Counted from the stretch's first letter, positions 45,779 through 55,551 are shown. The stretch is DNA of 64,000 nucleotides from Mycolicibacterium flavescens (GCA_900637135.1 LR134353.1:868001-932000), one strand, 5' to 3'. Notes: generated by a model from the sequence alone, not told the origin. Numbers and translations are program-made.

Positions 45779-46719
45779 CAACCCAGTATGGCTGATTCCA
45801 GCGCCGCATCGCGGCTACCGCGATCGGGCAGGTCGGCGCCGGCGTGGGCGACCGTCAGCGCCGACGACATCGCGGCCGTGCGCAGGACACGCGTCAGGTC
45901 GGCCGCACTGATTCGCGCCAGGTCACGCCGCCGCTGAGCGCCCAGCAGCCCCAACGTCCACAGCGCGTCGATCAGACCGCTCATGTACGCATCGCCGGCG
46001 CCCACGGTGTCGACGACGTCGACCTCGAACGCCGGCACTCGCACCAGGCCCTGCGCGCACAGCGCGAACGACCCCTGCGCGCCCACCGTCACCGCGACGA
46101 TCGACGGGCCCAGCGACAACCACGTCTCCGCGATCTGCTCGGGGGCGCGGCCCGGGTCGAGCCACCGCAAGTCCTCGTCGCTGGCCTTCACCACGTCGCA
46201 GCGCTCGATGAGCCGGTCGATGCGGGTGCGCGCGGCATCGGCGTCCTCGATCAGCGCGGGCCGCACATTCGGATCAAACGTCACGGTGGCTGACGGGTGA
46301 TACGTCTCGACCAGTGCGGCGGTGGCACGGCAGCCGGGCTCGAGCACCGCCGCGATCGAACCGGTGTGCACCACCAGCGGGGGACCCACCTCGGGCGTTC
46401 CGGTCAGTTGCCATTCGATGTCGAACTCGTACTGCGCCGAACCCTGCTCGTCGAGCGTGGCCAACGCGGTCGGCGTCCTCGCCGCGTCCGTACTTCCCGA
46501 GACGAGTTGCACTCCGGATGTTTCGGCATGGTCGACGATGCGCCGTCCGCGTTCGTCGTCGCCGATGTGTGTCAGGAAGTCGACGCCGCGGCCCAGCCGG
46601 CCCAGCCCGACCGCCACGTTGAGTGGACTGCCGCCGACGTGTTCACCGGCGATCTCGCCGCCACGCTCGACGATGTCGATCAACGCCTCGCCGATCACCA
46701 GCGCACGGTTCGTGTTCAT
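45778..46719 (-). CDS. PfkB-family sugar kinase (fructokinase-like)
   Basis: 313 residues from the ATG at 46719, overlapping the mannitol dehydrogenase stop. PfkB signatures are GEALIDIVERGG, GGSPLNVAVGLGRLGRGVDF and the C-terminal VDVVDTVGAGDAYMSGLIDA with the catalytic Asp. Placed behind mannitol and sorbitol dehydrogenases, it probably phosphorylates the fructose they form. It is translationally coupled upstream to mtlD and downstream to ku. Confidence 0.93.
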   Translation of the reverse strand: MNTNRALVIGEALIDIVERGGEIAGEHVGGSPLNVAVGLGRLGRGVDFLTHIGDDERGRRIVDHAETSGVQLVSGSTDAARTPTALATLDEQGSAQYEFDIEWQLTGTPEVGPPLVVHTGSIAAVLEPGCRATAALVETYHPSATVTFDPNVRPALIEDADAARTRIDRLIERCDVVKASDEDLRWLDPGRAPEQIAETWLSLGPSIVAVTVGAQGSFALCAQGLVRVPAFEVDVVDTVGAGDAYMSGLIDALWTLGLLGAQRRRDLARISAADLTRVLRTAAMSSALTVAHAGADLPDRGSRDAALESAILG

Positions 46720-48137
46720 GGTTCGTTCCCGTGGATCAACGCTTCCAGCGTTGCCCTCGCGCCGTCGCGGTGCAGCGAGTTCAGCGCCCAGACGTATGCG
46801 TCGACAAATCGCTGGTCGGAGGCGAGATCGCCGAAGAGGTCGGTGTTTTCGATGAATGCGGTCGGATTGTCGCGCTGAGCCTCTGCCAGCGGCACCAGGA
46901 CGTCGGCGAGTTGGTCCTGCACGTCGATCGGCTGCCCCTGCTCGTCGACCCCTTCGGCGTAGCGCGCCCAACTGGCGACCGTCGCGGCCGACAACCGGAT
47001 CGGCGCGCCCGTTCGGAGGTTCTCGCGGACGACGGGCAGCAGCCACTTCGGAATGCGGTCCGATGAGCCGTAACACAGCCGGGCGATGGTGTCCTTGACG
47101 CCTGGGTTGGCGAACCGCTCGATCAGCGTGCGCTTGTAGTCGGGGAGATCGATGCCGGGCACGGGTTTGAGCGTCGGTGTGGCCTCGTCGTCCATGTACG
47201 CCAACAAAAAGTCAGCGAACAGCGGGTCGCCTGCGGCGTCGTGCACCAACCGGTAACCGGCGAGATACCCGAAATAGCAGAGGCTTTGGTGGCCGGCGTT
47301 GAGCAGACGCAGCTTCATCAGCTCGTACGGGGTGACGTCGTCGACCATCAGCACGTCCACGTCTTCCAACGGTGGTCGCCCGTCGGCGAAGTCGTCCTCG
47401 AGCACCCACGCCGTGAAGGGTTCGGCCACCACCGGCCATTGGTCATCGATACCGAATTCGGTTGCCACGACGTCGATCACGTCGGGTGTGGTGACCGGTG
47501 TGATGCGGTCCACCATCGAGTTGGGGAACGTGGTGTGCGCGCCGATCCACTCGCCGAGGCCGGGATGCACCCGCTCGGCGTAGGTGGTGAACGCGTGGCG
47601 GGCGACGTCGCCGTTGCCCTCGATGTTGTCGCACGACACGATCGTCGGGGAGGTGATGCCGCGGTCGCGCCTGCGCGCCAGCGCCTCGGCCACCAGGCCG
47701 AAGACGTTCACGCCGTCACCGAGGTTGTCGATGTTGTAGCCGCCCTCGGTGATGGTCAGCGAGACGATCCGCGTGCTCGGCGCGGCCAACAGTTCGATCA
47801 CCGACTCCGGGTCGTCGGGCGCGTAGCGATAGTCGACGATCGAACCGATCACCCGCGCCTCGCGGGTACCGTCGGGCTTCTCCAGCAGCAGGGTGTACAG
47901 GCCGTCCTGGGCGGCCATCACGTCGGCCATCCTGCGGTCGGCAGGCATCACGCCGACGCCGGCGATGCCCCACTCCTTGGCCAGCCCCTTCTCCAGGAGT
48001 CGGTCGACGTACATTGCTTGATGTGCCCGGTGAAAGCCGCCGACTCCGAAATGCACTATGCCGACCGATATCTGGGATCCATCGTAGGTCGGCTTGTCGG
48101 TGGAAAGCTGTGCGAGCGTGGAGTTGTCGAGTTTCAT
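46716..48137 (-). CDS. Mannitol 2-dehydrogenase-type polyol dehydrogenase
   Basis: 473 residues. Family marks are the N-terminal VGIVHFGVGGFHRAHQAMYV, SLTITEGGYN, SCDNIEGNGDVARHAF and the catalytic Lys in ELMKLRLLNAGHQSLCYFGY. It oxidises D-mannitol (or a related polyol) to fructose with NAD. ATGA overlaps join it to the sorbitol dehydrogenase upstream and the kinase downstream. Confidence 0.94.
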   Translation of the reverse strand: MKLDNSTLAQLSTDKPTYDGSQISVGIVHFGVGGFHRAHQAMYVDRLLEKGLAKEWGIAGVGVMPADRRMADVMAAQDGLYTLLLEKPDGTREARVIGSIVDYRYAPDDPESVIELLAAPSTRIVSLTITEGGYNIDNLGDGVNVFGLVAEALARRRDRGITSPTIVSCDNIEGNGDVARHAFTTYAERVHPGLGEWIGAHTTFPNSMVDRITPVTTPDVIDVVATEFGIDDQWPVVAEPFTAWVLEDDFADGRPPLEDVDVLMVDDVTPYELMKLRLLNAGHQSLCYFGYLAGYRLVHDAAGDPLFADFLLAYMDDEATPTLKPVPGIDLPDYKRTLIERFANPGVKDTIARLCYGSSDRIPKWLLPVVRENLRTGAPIRLSAATVASWARYAEGVDEQGQPIDVQDQLADVLVPLAEAQRDNPTAFIENTDLFGDLASDQRFVDAYVWALNSLHRDGARATLEALIHGNEP

Positions 48138-49168
48138 GACACCGTCACCACCGACTTCACGCTGCCCGGCGTGCGGTCGGAGTCGAGGGCCTCGGCGGTG
48201 CGCTCCAAGGAGAAGCGGGCGGTCACCATCGCGTCGAGATCGACCTGGCCGGACTCGACGAGCGCGATCGCCGTCGGCCAGGTGTTGGCGTAGCGGAAGA
48301 CGCCCGTCAACACCAGCTCACGGTTCTGGATCACCTGCGTCGGCAGCTCCATCGACTCCGCACCCGAGCCGACCAACACCACCCGGCCGGCGGGTCGCAC
48401 CGCGCGAATGCCATCGGCCACGGCCGTCGGCGCGCCCGAGGCGTCGATGTATCCGTCCACCCCGAAATCACCTATCGGCTGGGTCGTCGGATCCAGAACT
48501 TCCGTGGCCCCGAACGAGATCGCCCGTTGCCGACGGGCCTCGTCGGGATCGCTGACGATGATGTCCGTCGCGCCGTAGGCCCGCGCGAGTTGGATCACCA
48601 CGATGCCGATCGGGCCCGCGCCGGTGACCAACACCCGCGACCGTCCGTCGACACCGGCCTTGCGGACGGCGGCGATGCCGACGGAGAGCGGCTCGCACAA
48701 CGCCGCCGCTTCATCGGAGATCGAGTCCGGCACGCGGTGGGCGAACTCCGCGCCGATGGTCACGTACTCACAGAGCGCCCCGTCGACGGGCGGGGTGGCG
48801 AAGAACCTCATGTGCGGGCACAGGTTGTAGTGCCCGCGGCGGGTTTCGTCGCTGTCGGGGTCGGGGCGCTGCGGTTCGATCGACACCCGTTCGCCGATGC
48901 GCGACGGGTCGACGTTGTCGCCGACGTCGACGATCGTGCCCGCGGCCTCGTGGCCGAGGATCAACGGCGCCTCGACGACGAATCCGCCCACGCGCCCGTG
49001 CCGGTAATAGTGCGTGTCCGATCCGCAGACTCCCACCGACGAGACCCGTATCAGCACGTCACCGGGGTCTGGCCGGGGCACAGGGCGCTCCTGCATTTCG
49101 ATCCGCCCGGGTTCGACGAGCACGGCCGCCCGCATCCGGCTGTCCGGCGAGAGTGTTGTGTGCGTCAC
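48134..49168 (-). CDS. Zinc-dependent polyol (sorbitol-type) dehydrogenase, MDR family
   Basis: 344 residues. Zinc ligands appear in SVGVCGSDTHYYRHGR and LILGHEAAGTIVDVG (GHE motif). The cofactor motif is VTGAGPIGIVVIQLARAYGA. The YYRHG stretch is typical of sorbitol/xylitol dehydrogenases. It is the first gene of the minus-strand polyol operon and is divergent from the SorC regulator with a palindromic site between them. Confidence 0.92.
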   Translation of the reverse strand: MTHTTLSPDSRMRAAVLVEPGRIEMQERPVPRPDPGDVLIRVSSVGVCGSDTHYYRHGRVGGFVVEAPLILGHEAAGTIVDVGDNVDPSRIGERVSIEPQRPDPDSDETRRGHYNLCPHMRFFATPPVDGALCEYVTIGAEFAHRVPDSISDEAAALCEPLSVGIAAVRKAGVDGRSRVLVTGAGPIGIVVIQLARAYGATDIIVSDPDEARRQRAISFGATEVLDPTTQPIGDFGVDGYIDASGAPTAVADGIRAVRPAGRVVLVGSGAESMELPTQVIQNRELVLTGVFRYANTWPTAIALVESGQVDLDAMVTARFSLERTAEALDSDRTPGSVKSVVTVS

Positions 49169-49186
49169 ATCACCATGTTAACGTGA

Positions 49187-49220
49187 TGAGCATCTAATCG
49201 CACCCCTGAGCAGATGCTCA
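49187..49220. promoter_or_regulatory. Candidate SorC-family operator in the divergent promoter
   Basis: TGAGCATCT (49187-49195) and AGATGCTCA (49212-49220) form a perfect inverted repeat with a 16-base spacer, between the sorbitol dehydrogenase and SorC-type regulator genes. A second, imperfect one (CATCAC...GTGATG) overlaps the dehydrogenase start. Confidence 0.55.
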
Positions 49221-49241
49221 CAGTCCGAGGAGGGCAGGGCG

Positions 49242-50246
49242 GTGACCGCTCCAACGTCGACCGGTGACCTCGCCGGGGCTGCGGTGCCGACGCAGGACGT
49301 CCGCCTGGCCCTGCGTGCGGCGACGATGTACTACCTCGACGGATTGACCCAGGCCGAGATCGCCACCCGCTTGGGTGTCTCGCGCCCGACGGCGGGTCGA
49401 TTGATCGCCCGCGCAAAGGCCCGGGGTCTGGTGCGCATCGAGATCGCCGTGCCCGTCGGGCTGAGTGAGGACCTGCACGCCGAGGAGGAGCGAGAACTCG
49501 AGCGGCGCTACGGGCTGACGGAGGTGGTGGTCGCCGGCCACGGCGTCGACATCGGCGCACCCGGTCGGCCCGTCGCATACGCCAGCGTTGGCCGGGCTGC
49601 GGCAGCGCTGCTGATGCGGCGTCTCACACCCGACGACGTCCTCGGGTTCACCTGGGGGCCTGAGCAGGTCGCGGTGGCCAACGCGTTGGTTCCCGGGGTG
49701 GCGAGCTGCCGCGCGGTGGTGCAGCTCGACGGCGCCATGTCGACCGCGGCGTATCAGACCGGTACCGAGTTCATCTTGAGCCGCTGCGGGGAAACGTTGC
49801 GCGCGAGCACGTTACGACTGCCCGCACCCCTGTATGCCGACCCGTCGACGGTGGCGTCGATGCGCAGCGATTCGGTGATCTCCCGCGCGTTGGAGGCGGG
49901 ACGGCACGCGGACATGATGCTCTTCGGCGTCGGCGCCGTCTCGACGTCGACCACGCTGTTCGAGGGCAGCTTCCTCGACACCCGCATGCTCGACGAGTTG
50001 GAGTTGCTCGGCGCGGTGGGTGAGATCGGCGGCCGGTTCTTCGACGCGGCCGGCGTCCCCGTCGACACCGAACTCCAGCAGCGCGCGGTGTCCGTGCCGC
50101 TCGAGGACATCCGCAACTGCGAGAAGACGCTGCTGATCTCCAGCGGCGCCGCGAAGTACGACGCCACTCTGGCCGTCCTGCGGGGCGGGTTGGCCCGGCT
50201 GTTGGTGTGTGACATCGATTGTGCGCGTTGGTTGTTGGCGCAGTGA
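49242..50246 (+). CDS. SorC/DeoR-type sugar-binding transcriptional regulator
   Basis: 334 residues, GTG start behind GGAGGG. The N-terminal helix-turn-helix is YYLDGLTQAEIATRLGVSRP with TAGRLIARAKARGLV. The C-terminal sugar-phosphate-binding domain has LGFTWGPEQVAVANAL, FGVGAVSTSTTLFEG and GEIGGRFFDAAG. It likely senses a polyol or its phosphate and controls both the dehydrogenase operon and the ABC importer, whose first gene starts 4 bases downstream. Confidence 0.93.
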   Translation: MTAPTSTGDLAGAAVPTQDVRLALRAATMYYLDGLTQAEIATRLGVSRPTAGRLIARAKARGLVRIEIAVPVGLSEDLHAEEERELERRYGLTEVVVAGHGVDIGAPGRPVAYASVGRAAAALLMRRLTPDDVLGFTWGPEQVAVANALVPGVASCRAVVQLDGAMSTAAYQTGTEFILSRCGETLRASTLRLPAPLYADPSTVASMRSDSVISRALEAGRHADMMLFGVGAVSTSTTLFEGSFLDTRMLDELELLGAVGEIGGRFFDAAGVPVDTELQQRAVSVPLEDIRNCEKTLLISSGAAKYDATLAVLRGGLARLLVCDIDCARWLLAQ

Positions 50247-50250
50247 GGAG

Positions 50251-51624
50251 ATGACGCAGGTGAGACCGACAATGATGAAGCGGTTCGCGGCGGTGGCCGC
50301 GGCGTCCGGGGTCGTACTGGCGTCCGGATGTTCGGGAGCGGGCAGCCTGGGCGCCTCGGACAACCAGGTCACCATCGCCATGGTGTCGAACTCGCAGATG
50401 ACCGACGCCAGGGATCTGTCGTCGGAGTTCGAGGCGGCCAACCCCGGCACGAAGCTGAAGTTCGTCACGCTCTCGGAGAACCAGGCCCGCGCCAAGATCA
50501 CCATGTCGACCGCGATGGGCGGAAGCGAGTTCGACGTCGTGATGATCAGCAACTTCGAGACCCCGCAGTGGGCGAAGGACGGCTGGCTGCAGAACCTCTC
50601 CGAACACGCCTCGCAGACACCGGGGTACGACGAGGAGGACTTCATCTCATCGCTGCGCGAGTCGCTTTCGTATGACGGCGACATGTACGCCGTCCCGTTC
50701 TACGGTGAGTCGTCGTTTCTGATGTACCGCAAAGACCTTTTCGAACAAGCCGAGATCGAGGTCGACCAGTCACCGAACTACCAGCCGACCTGGCAGCAGG
50801 TCGCGCAGTGGGCCGACACCCTGAAGTCCGGTGACCGCGCGGGAATCTGCCTTCGCGGAAAGCCGGGATGGGGTGAGGTGCTCGCGCCGCTGAACACCGT
50901 GATCAACACGTTCGGCGGGCGGTGGTTCGACGAGCAGTGGAACGCACAGCTCAACAGCCCCGAGGTGCGCAAGGCGGTCAACTTCTACGTCGACCTGGTC
51001 AAGCGCTCCGGAGAACTGGGCGCCGCCTCCACCGGTTTCCAGGAGTGCGCGAACCTGTTCGGCCAGGGCCAGACCGCCATGTGGTACGACGCCACGTCGG
51101 CGGTGTCGGTCCTCGAAGATCCGCAGGAATACCCGGAACTGGTCGGCAAGATCGGATATCTGCCCGCGCCCATCGCCGAGAAGCCGAACTCCGGGTGGCT
51201 CTACACCTGGGCGCTGGGGATCCCGAAGTCGGCGAAGAACCCCGACGGCGCATGGAAGTTCATCTCATGGATGACGAGCAAGGACTACATGAAACTGGTG
51301 GGGGAGAAGCTCGGCTGGGCGAGGGTCCCACCGGGCAGCCGGACATCCACCTACACCGAACTGCCGGAGTACGAGAAGATCTCGCGATCCTACGGACCGT
51401 TGACATTGCGTTCGATCCAGAACGCCAACCCGAACAAGCCTACCGTGCAACCGGTTCCGTACACCGGAATCCAGTTCGTCGCGATACCTGAGTTCCAGGA
51501 TCTGGGCACCAGGGTCAGCCAACAGATCAGCGCCGCGATCGCCGGTCAGAAGACGGTCAACGAGGCGCTCGACCAAGCGCAGCAGTATGCCGAGGTCGTC
51601 GGCAAGACATATCAGGAGAAGTGA
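50251..51624 (+). CDS. Polyol/sugar ABC transporter, substrate-binding lipoprotein
   Basis: 457 residues from the ATG at 50251; ATGs at 50272 and 50275 are also possible. A lipoprotein signal ends in VLASGCSGAG with the lipidated Cys. The mature protein has the cluster-B binding-protein pattern: VSNSQMTDARDLSSEFEAAN, DVVMISNFETPQWAKDGWLQ, VPFYGESSFLMYRKDLFEQA and QTAMWYDATSAVS. It catches mannitol/sorbitol-like ligands outside the membrane for the two permeases encoded next. Confidence 0.93.
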   Translation: MTQVRPTMMKRFAAVAAASGVVLASGCSGAGSLGASDNQVTIAMVSNSQMTDARDLSSEFEAANPGTKLKFVTLSENQARAKITMSTAMGGSEFDVVMISNFETPQWAKDGWLQNLSEHASQTPGYDEEDFISSLRESLSYDGDMYAVPFYGESSFLMYRKDLFEQAEIEVDQSPNYQPTWQQVAQWADTLKSGDRAGICLRGKPGWGEVLAPLNTVINTFGGRWFDEQWNAQLNSPEVRKAVNFYVDLVKRSGELGAASTGFQECANLFGQGQTAMWYDATSAVSVLEDPQEYPELVGKIGYLPAPIAEKPNSGWLYTWALGIPKSAKNPDGAWKFISWMTSKDYMKLVGEKLGWARVPPGSRTSTYTELPEYEKISRSYGPLTLRSIQNANPNKPTVQPVPYTGIQFVAIPEFQDLGTRVSQQISAAIAGQKTVNEALDQAQQYAEVVGKTYQEK

Positions 51625-52598
51625 TGACCGTAACCGCCGATACCACGGCCGGCGCCAGCGAAACGGCGGTGGCAGAACGGGTTCGCAGGATCCGGGAGGC
51701 GAAGGAAACCGGGGTGAGCCGCGCCGAAGCTTGGCGCAGGCGGGGCCCGCTGTTGCCGGCGCTGATCTTCATGATCGTCGTGACGCAGGTTCCGTTCCTG
51801 TTCACCCTCTACTACTCGACGCTGTCGTGGAACCTGGTTCGCCCGGGATCACGTGAGTTCATCGGGTTGCAGAACTACGTCACGGTGGCCAAGGACAGTC
51901 AGTTCTGGACCGTCGCGCTCAACACGGTGGTGTTGATCGTCGGGGTGGTGCTGATCTCCGCGTTCTTCGGGCTGCTCCTGGCATTGCTGCTCGACCGAGC
52001 GTTCCTGGGCCGTGGGATCGTGCGGACGTTGCTGATCACGCCGTTCCTCGTCACACCCGTTGCAGCCGCGCTGATCTGGAAGACGACGATCCTCGACCCG
52101 AACAACGGCATCCTGAACTGGCTGCTGTCGCTGGTCGGGATCGAGCGGATGGACTGGATCGGGCAGTTTCCGCTGGCGATGGTGATGGTGATGCTGATCT
52201 GGCAGTGGACGCCGTTCATGATGCTGCTGATCCTCGCCGGTCTCCAGTCGATGCCGCGCGACATCCTGGAGGCCGGCCGAGTCGACGGTGCGAACGCCTT
52301 TCAGCTCTTCCGGGAGTTGACGCTTCCCCACCTTCGGCGATTCATCGAGTTGGGAGTCGTCCTCGGGGCGATCTTCCTGGTCAACACGTTCGATGCCATC
52401 TACATGATGACGCAGGGCGGGCCGGGCATCGCGAGCGCGAACCTGCCGTTCTACATCTATCAGCGCGCGTTCCTCGGCTTCGACATCGGCCAGGCGGCGG
52501 CCATGGGAGTGGTGGTGGTCGTCTTCACAATCATCATCGCCAGCTTCGCGCTGCGATTGATCTTCAAGTCGTTCACCGGGAAGGAAGAGACGGCCTGA
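51624..52598 (+). CDS. ABC transporter permease (MalF type)
   Basis: 324 residues from the ATG at 51624, overlapping the previous TGA, with AGGAGA 5 bases ahead. After a charged N-terminus there are six hydrophobic segments. The EAA loop reads DILEAGRVDGANAFQLFREL followed by TLPHLRR. It forms the transmembrane channel with the 52600-53469 product. Confidence 0.93.
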   Translation: MTVTADTTAGASETAVAERVRRIREAKETGVSRAEAWRRRGPLLPALIFMIVVTQVPFLFTLYYSTLSWNLVRPGSREFIGLQNYVTVAKDSQFWTVALNTVVLIVGVVLISAFFGLLLALLLDRAFLGRGIVRTLLITPFLVTPVAAALIWKTTILDPNNGILNWLLSLVGIERMDWIGQFPLAMVMVMLIWQWTPFMMLLILAGLQSMPRDILEAGRVDGANAFQLFRELTLPHLRRFIELGVVLGAIFLVNTFDAIYMMTQGGPGIASANLPFYIYQRAFLGFDIGQAAAMGVVVVVFTIIIASFALRLIFKSFTGKEETA

Positions 52599-52599
52599 C

Positions 52600-53469
52600 A
52601 TGACTACCACCGTCGAGAAAACCGCAGCCACACCGCAACCCGTGGCGAAGAGAAAGAAGAAGTCCCGCACGTTCAGTCCCTGGGGGCTGGTGGCGTGGCT
52701 GGTCGGGATCGGATTCTTCTTTCCGGTCCTCTGGATGGTGTTGACGTCGTTCAAGCAGGAGGCCGACGCCGCCACCAGCCCGCCGAAGCTGTTCTTCTCC
52801 CCGACGCTGGATCAGTATTCTGCCGTCTTCGACCAGGGCATCGGGCCCGCGATGCTGAATTCGCTGTTCGCGACCGGGATTTCGACGCTGCTCGTGCTCG
52901 CGCTTGGAGTCCCCGCCGCATTCGCGTTGTCGCTGCGGCCGGTCCGCAAGACCCAGGATGCGCTGTTCTTCTTCATGAGCACCAAGATGCTGCCCGTCGT
53001 CGCAGTGATCCTGCCGCTGTATGTGATCGTGTCCAATATCGGGCTGCTGGACAACATCTGGGCGCTGATCGTGCTCTACACGGCGATGAACCTGCCGATC
53101 GCGGTGTGGATGATGCGGTCGTTCTTCCTCGAGGTGCCCGGCGAACTGTTGGAGGCGGCCAGCCTGGACGGCGCCAGCCTGTGGCGGTCGGTGCGCGAGG
53201 TGATCCTGCCCCTGGTGTCGCCGGGTATCGCTGCGACGGCGTTGATCTGCGTGATCTTCGCCTGGAACGAGTTCTTCTTCGCGGTGAACCTCACCGCGGT
53301 GAACGCCCAGACCATGCCCGTGTACCTCGTCGGCTTCATCGCCGGAGAGGGTCAGTACTGGGCCGTGTTGTCGGCGGCCGCGACGATGGCCGCGCTGCCG
53401 GTGATCCTGTGCGGATGGATCGCCCAGAACAAGCTGGTGCGCGGACTGTCGTTCGGCGCGATCAAGTAA
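52600..53469 (+). CDS. ABC transporter permease (MalG type)
   Basis: 289 residues, start one base after the previous stop. Six membrane segments; the EAA loop is ELLEAASLDGASLWRSVREV followed by ILPLVSPG. A basic stretch (KRKKKSRTF) precedes the first helix. It is the second permease of the polyol importer. Confidence 0.93.
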   Translation: MTTTVEKTAATPQPVAKRKKKSRTFSPWGLVAWLVGIGFFFPVLWMVLTSFKQEADAATSPPKLFFSPTLDQYSAVFDQGIGPAMLNSLFATGISTLLVLALGVPAAFALSLRPVRKTQDALFFFMSTKMLPVVAVILPLYVIVSNIGLLDNIWALIVLYTAMNLPIAVWMMRSFFLEVPGELLEAASLDGASLWRSVREVILPLVSPGIAATALICVIFAWNEFFFAVNLTAVNAQTMPVYLVGFIAGEGQYWAVLSAAATMAALPVILCGWIAQNKLVRGLSFGAIK

Positions 53470-53507
53470 CCCGTACGGACCCGATCACGAGAGACACGGA
53501 GATACCA

Positions 53508-54587
53508 ATGGCAACAATCACTTACCGCAACGCCTCCTGCGTCTACGAAGGCTCGGACAAGCTCGCGGTCGATTCGCTCAACCTCGACATCTCCGACGGC
53601 GAATTCGTCGTGCTGGTCGGGCCGTCCGGGTCGGGCAAGAGCACCGCCCTGCGCATGCTGGCCGGGCTGGAGGACATCGACGAGGGCGCGATCGAGATCG
53701 GCGGCCGCGACATGACCGGTGTGCCGTCCAAGGATCGCGACATCGCGATGGTGTTTCAGAACTACGCGCTGTACCCGAACAAGACCGTCGCCGAGAACAT
53801 GGGTTTCGCGCTGAAACTGCGCGGGGTTTCGCGCGACGAGCGGCGAAAGAAGGTCGAGGAGGCGGCCAAGATCCTGGACCTCACGGAGTTCCTCGACCGC
53901 AAGCCCGCCAAGCTGTCCGGTGGGCAGCGGCAGCGTGTGGCGATGGGCCGCGCCATCGTGCGCGAGCCGCAGGTGTTCTGCATGGACGAGCCGCTGTCGA
54001 ACCTCGACGCGAAGCTGCGCGTGCAGACCCGCACCCAGATCGCCGCGCTGCAGCGACGGCTCGGCACCACGACGGTCTACGTCACCCACGACCAGATCGA
54101 GGCGATGACGATGGGGGACAGGGTCGCGGTCCTGCGGTTCGGCAAACTGCAGCAGTTCGCCGCCCCGAACGAACTCTACGACAGGCCGGCCAACGCGTTC
54201 GTCGCCGGTTTCATCGGCTCACCCGCCATGAATCTGGTGACGCTGCCGATCGCGGCCGACGGTGTCCGCATCGGCGACACGACGCTTCCGCTCGAACGCG
54301 AGCGACTTTCGAAGTTGAGCGACGCGGGCCTCTCGGAGGTCACGCTCGGCATCCGGCCCGAACAACTCGAGCTCACCGACACCGGCGGGGTGGAGGTCGT
54401 CGTCGACCTGGTCGAGGACCTCGGCAGCGAGGCCTACCTCTACACGCACGCGGGTTCGGGAGTCGAGCTGGTCGCACGCTGCAATCCGCGCACGGCGCCC
54501 AAACTCGCCGAGACGGTGCGGCTGCGCAGACATCCGGAAGGGTCCGTGCACCTGTTCCACCCGGAGACCGGCGAACGCATCGACTGA
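53508..54587 (+). CDS. ABC transporter ATP-binding protein (MsmK/UgpC type)
   Basis: 359 residues from the ATG at 53508. Walker A GPSGSGKST, Q-loop VFQNYALYPN, signature LSGGQRQRVAMGRA, Walker B VFCMDEPLSNLD and switch His in YVTHDQ are all intact. The C-terminal 120 residues form the TOBE regulatory domain. It powers the polyol importer. It ends 18 bases before a large inverted repeat. Confidence 0.95.
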   Translation: MATITYRNASCVYEGSDKLAVDSLNLDISDGEFVVLVGPSGSGKSTALRMLAGLEDIDEGAIEIGGRDMTGVPSKDRDIAMVFQNYALYPNKTVAENMGFALKLRGVSRDERRKKVEEAAKILDLTEFLDRKPAKLSGGQRQRVAMGRAIVREPQVFCMDEPLSNLDAKLRVQTRTQIAALQRRLGTTTVYVTHDQIEAMTMGDRVAVLRFGKLQQFAAPNELYDRPANAFVAGFIGSPAMNLVTLPIAADGVRIGDTTLPLERERLSKLSDAGLSEVTLGIRPEQLELTDTGGVEVVVDLVEDLGSEAYLYTHAGSGVELVARCNPRTAPKLAETVRLRRHPEGSVHLFHPETGERID

Positions 54588-54604
54588 TTTCGCCTTTCAG
54601 CGCT

Positions 54605-54665
54605 GCCGAATTCTGCACCAGGGTTGCGATTTTCGCCTCACCGCGACCCTCTTGCAGATTTCGGC
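54605..54665. terminator. Long imperfect hairpin between convergent genes
   Basis: A 24-base arm from 54605 (GCCGAATTCTGCACCAGGG and on) pairs with 54642-54665 with four mismatches. It lies between the ABC ATPase gene and the frameshifted gene and can serve as a bidirectional terminator. It shares the words TCTGCACCAGGG and GCAGATTTCGGC with other palindromes in the window. Confidence 0.6.
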
Positions 54666-55503
54666 GGGGTCCAACCGCGGCGGGTGAACGCGTCGAAGAC
54701 GCGATGCAAGATGTATCGCCGGCTGTGTTCCTTGAGCACATGGATGTCGACCAGCCTTGGCGATCGACGAACACGGCACGACCCACGTCGTACACGTATT
54801 GCCGTCGGTTCTCGCTGTGGTGAACTCCGTCGTAGTCCAGACCGACCATCGGCTCGTCGTACCCCATGTCGAGAAACGCCTCCTGGTACCCGTCGCTGAG
54901 CCTGATCTGCGTCCGCGGGGTGGGCAATCCGGCGTCGATGAGCAACAGACGAAGGCGGGTCTCCTCGGGCGATTGCGCGCCTGCGTCCATCAAGCAGAGC
55001 GCCGTCCGGGCACGACGAACTCCGCGTGCGCCCCGATATCGATCGCTCAGCGCCAAGGCATCATCGGCGGACACCCCCGTGGCGGCGGCCAGGGCGTCCA
55101 GATGCGCGACGGCCTTGTCGCGCGGAAGGTGGCGAGCTAGATCCCACGCGGTCCGAGCGGGGGTCGCCACGGAAATCTCCCCGAAGTAGGTGATCTCGTC
55201 GGGTGCCAAGCGTTCTTCGCGGACGATGACGCCTTCGCGCGGGCGGGTGTGGGCGGTGATCACCTCGATCGGGGTCGACGCATCCACCCACTTTGCGCCG
55301 TGGAACGCTGCCGCGGCCCGCCCCGCGATCACGCCTCTACGACCGGTCCACAACCATGCCGCAACGGCATTGGAGTGGATATTGCGTTCAGCGTCGTTTG
55401 GGCGGTAGACCCGCGGCAGGACGGCGGAGTGGTTCCAGCGCAGTTGCCCTCGCGTGAGTCGGCCATCGCTGATCGCCTCGCTGCCCAGAAACGGTTGCCA
55501 CAT
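54638..55503 (-). pseudogene. Frameshifted AbiEi/DUF559-like protein gene
   Basis: From the ATG at 55503 the frame encodes an N-terminal winged-helix-like part (RLTRGQLRWNHSAVLPRVYR, GVIAGRAAAAFHGAKWV) and then a Vsr/DUF559-like nuclease segment, VGLDYDGVHHSENRRQYVYD. After GRAVFVDRQGW at 54751 the sense moves to another frame, where VDIHVLKEHSRRYILHRVFD and FTRRGWTPPK continue to a stop at 54638. A one-base loss near 54750 explains this. The unshifted frame runs on to 54373 as Arg-rich nonsense antisense to the ABC gene. About 288 residues would be restored. Sequencing error is possible. Confidence 0.75.
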
Positions 55504-55551
55504 GACCGGATCGTGGACGGGACGGCCGACAGAACGCGTACCCCGTCGTCC

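Noticed and set aside
54373..54637. C-terminal extension of the AbiEi/DUF559-like frame into the ABC ATPase gene
   Set aside because: After the frameshift the sequence is Arg/Pro-rich nonsense antisense to a conserved TOBE domain.
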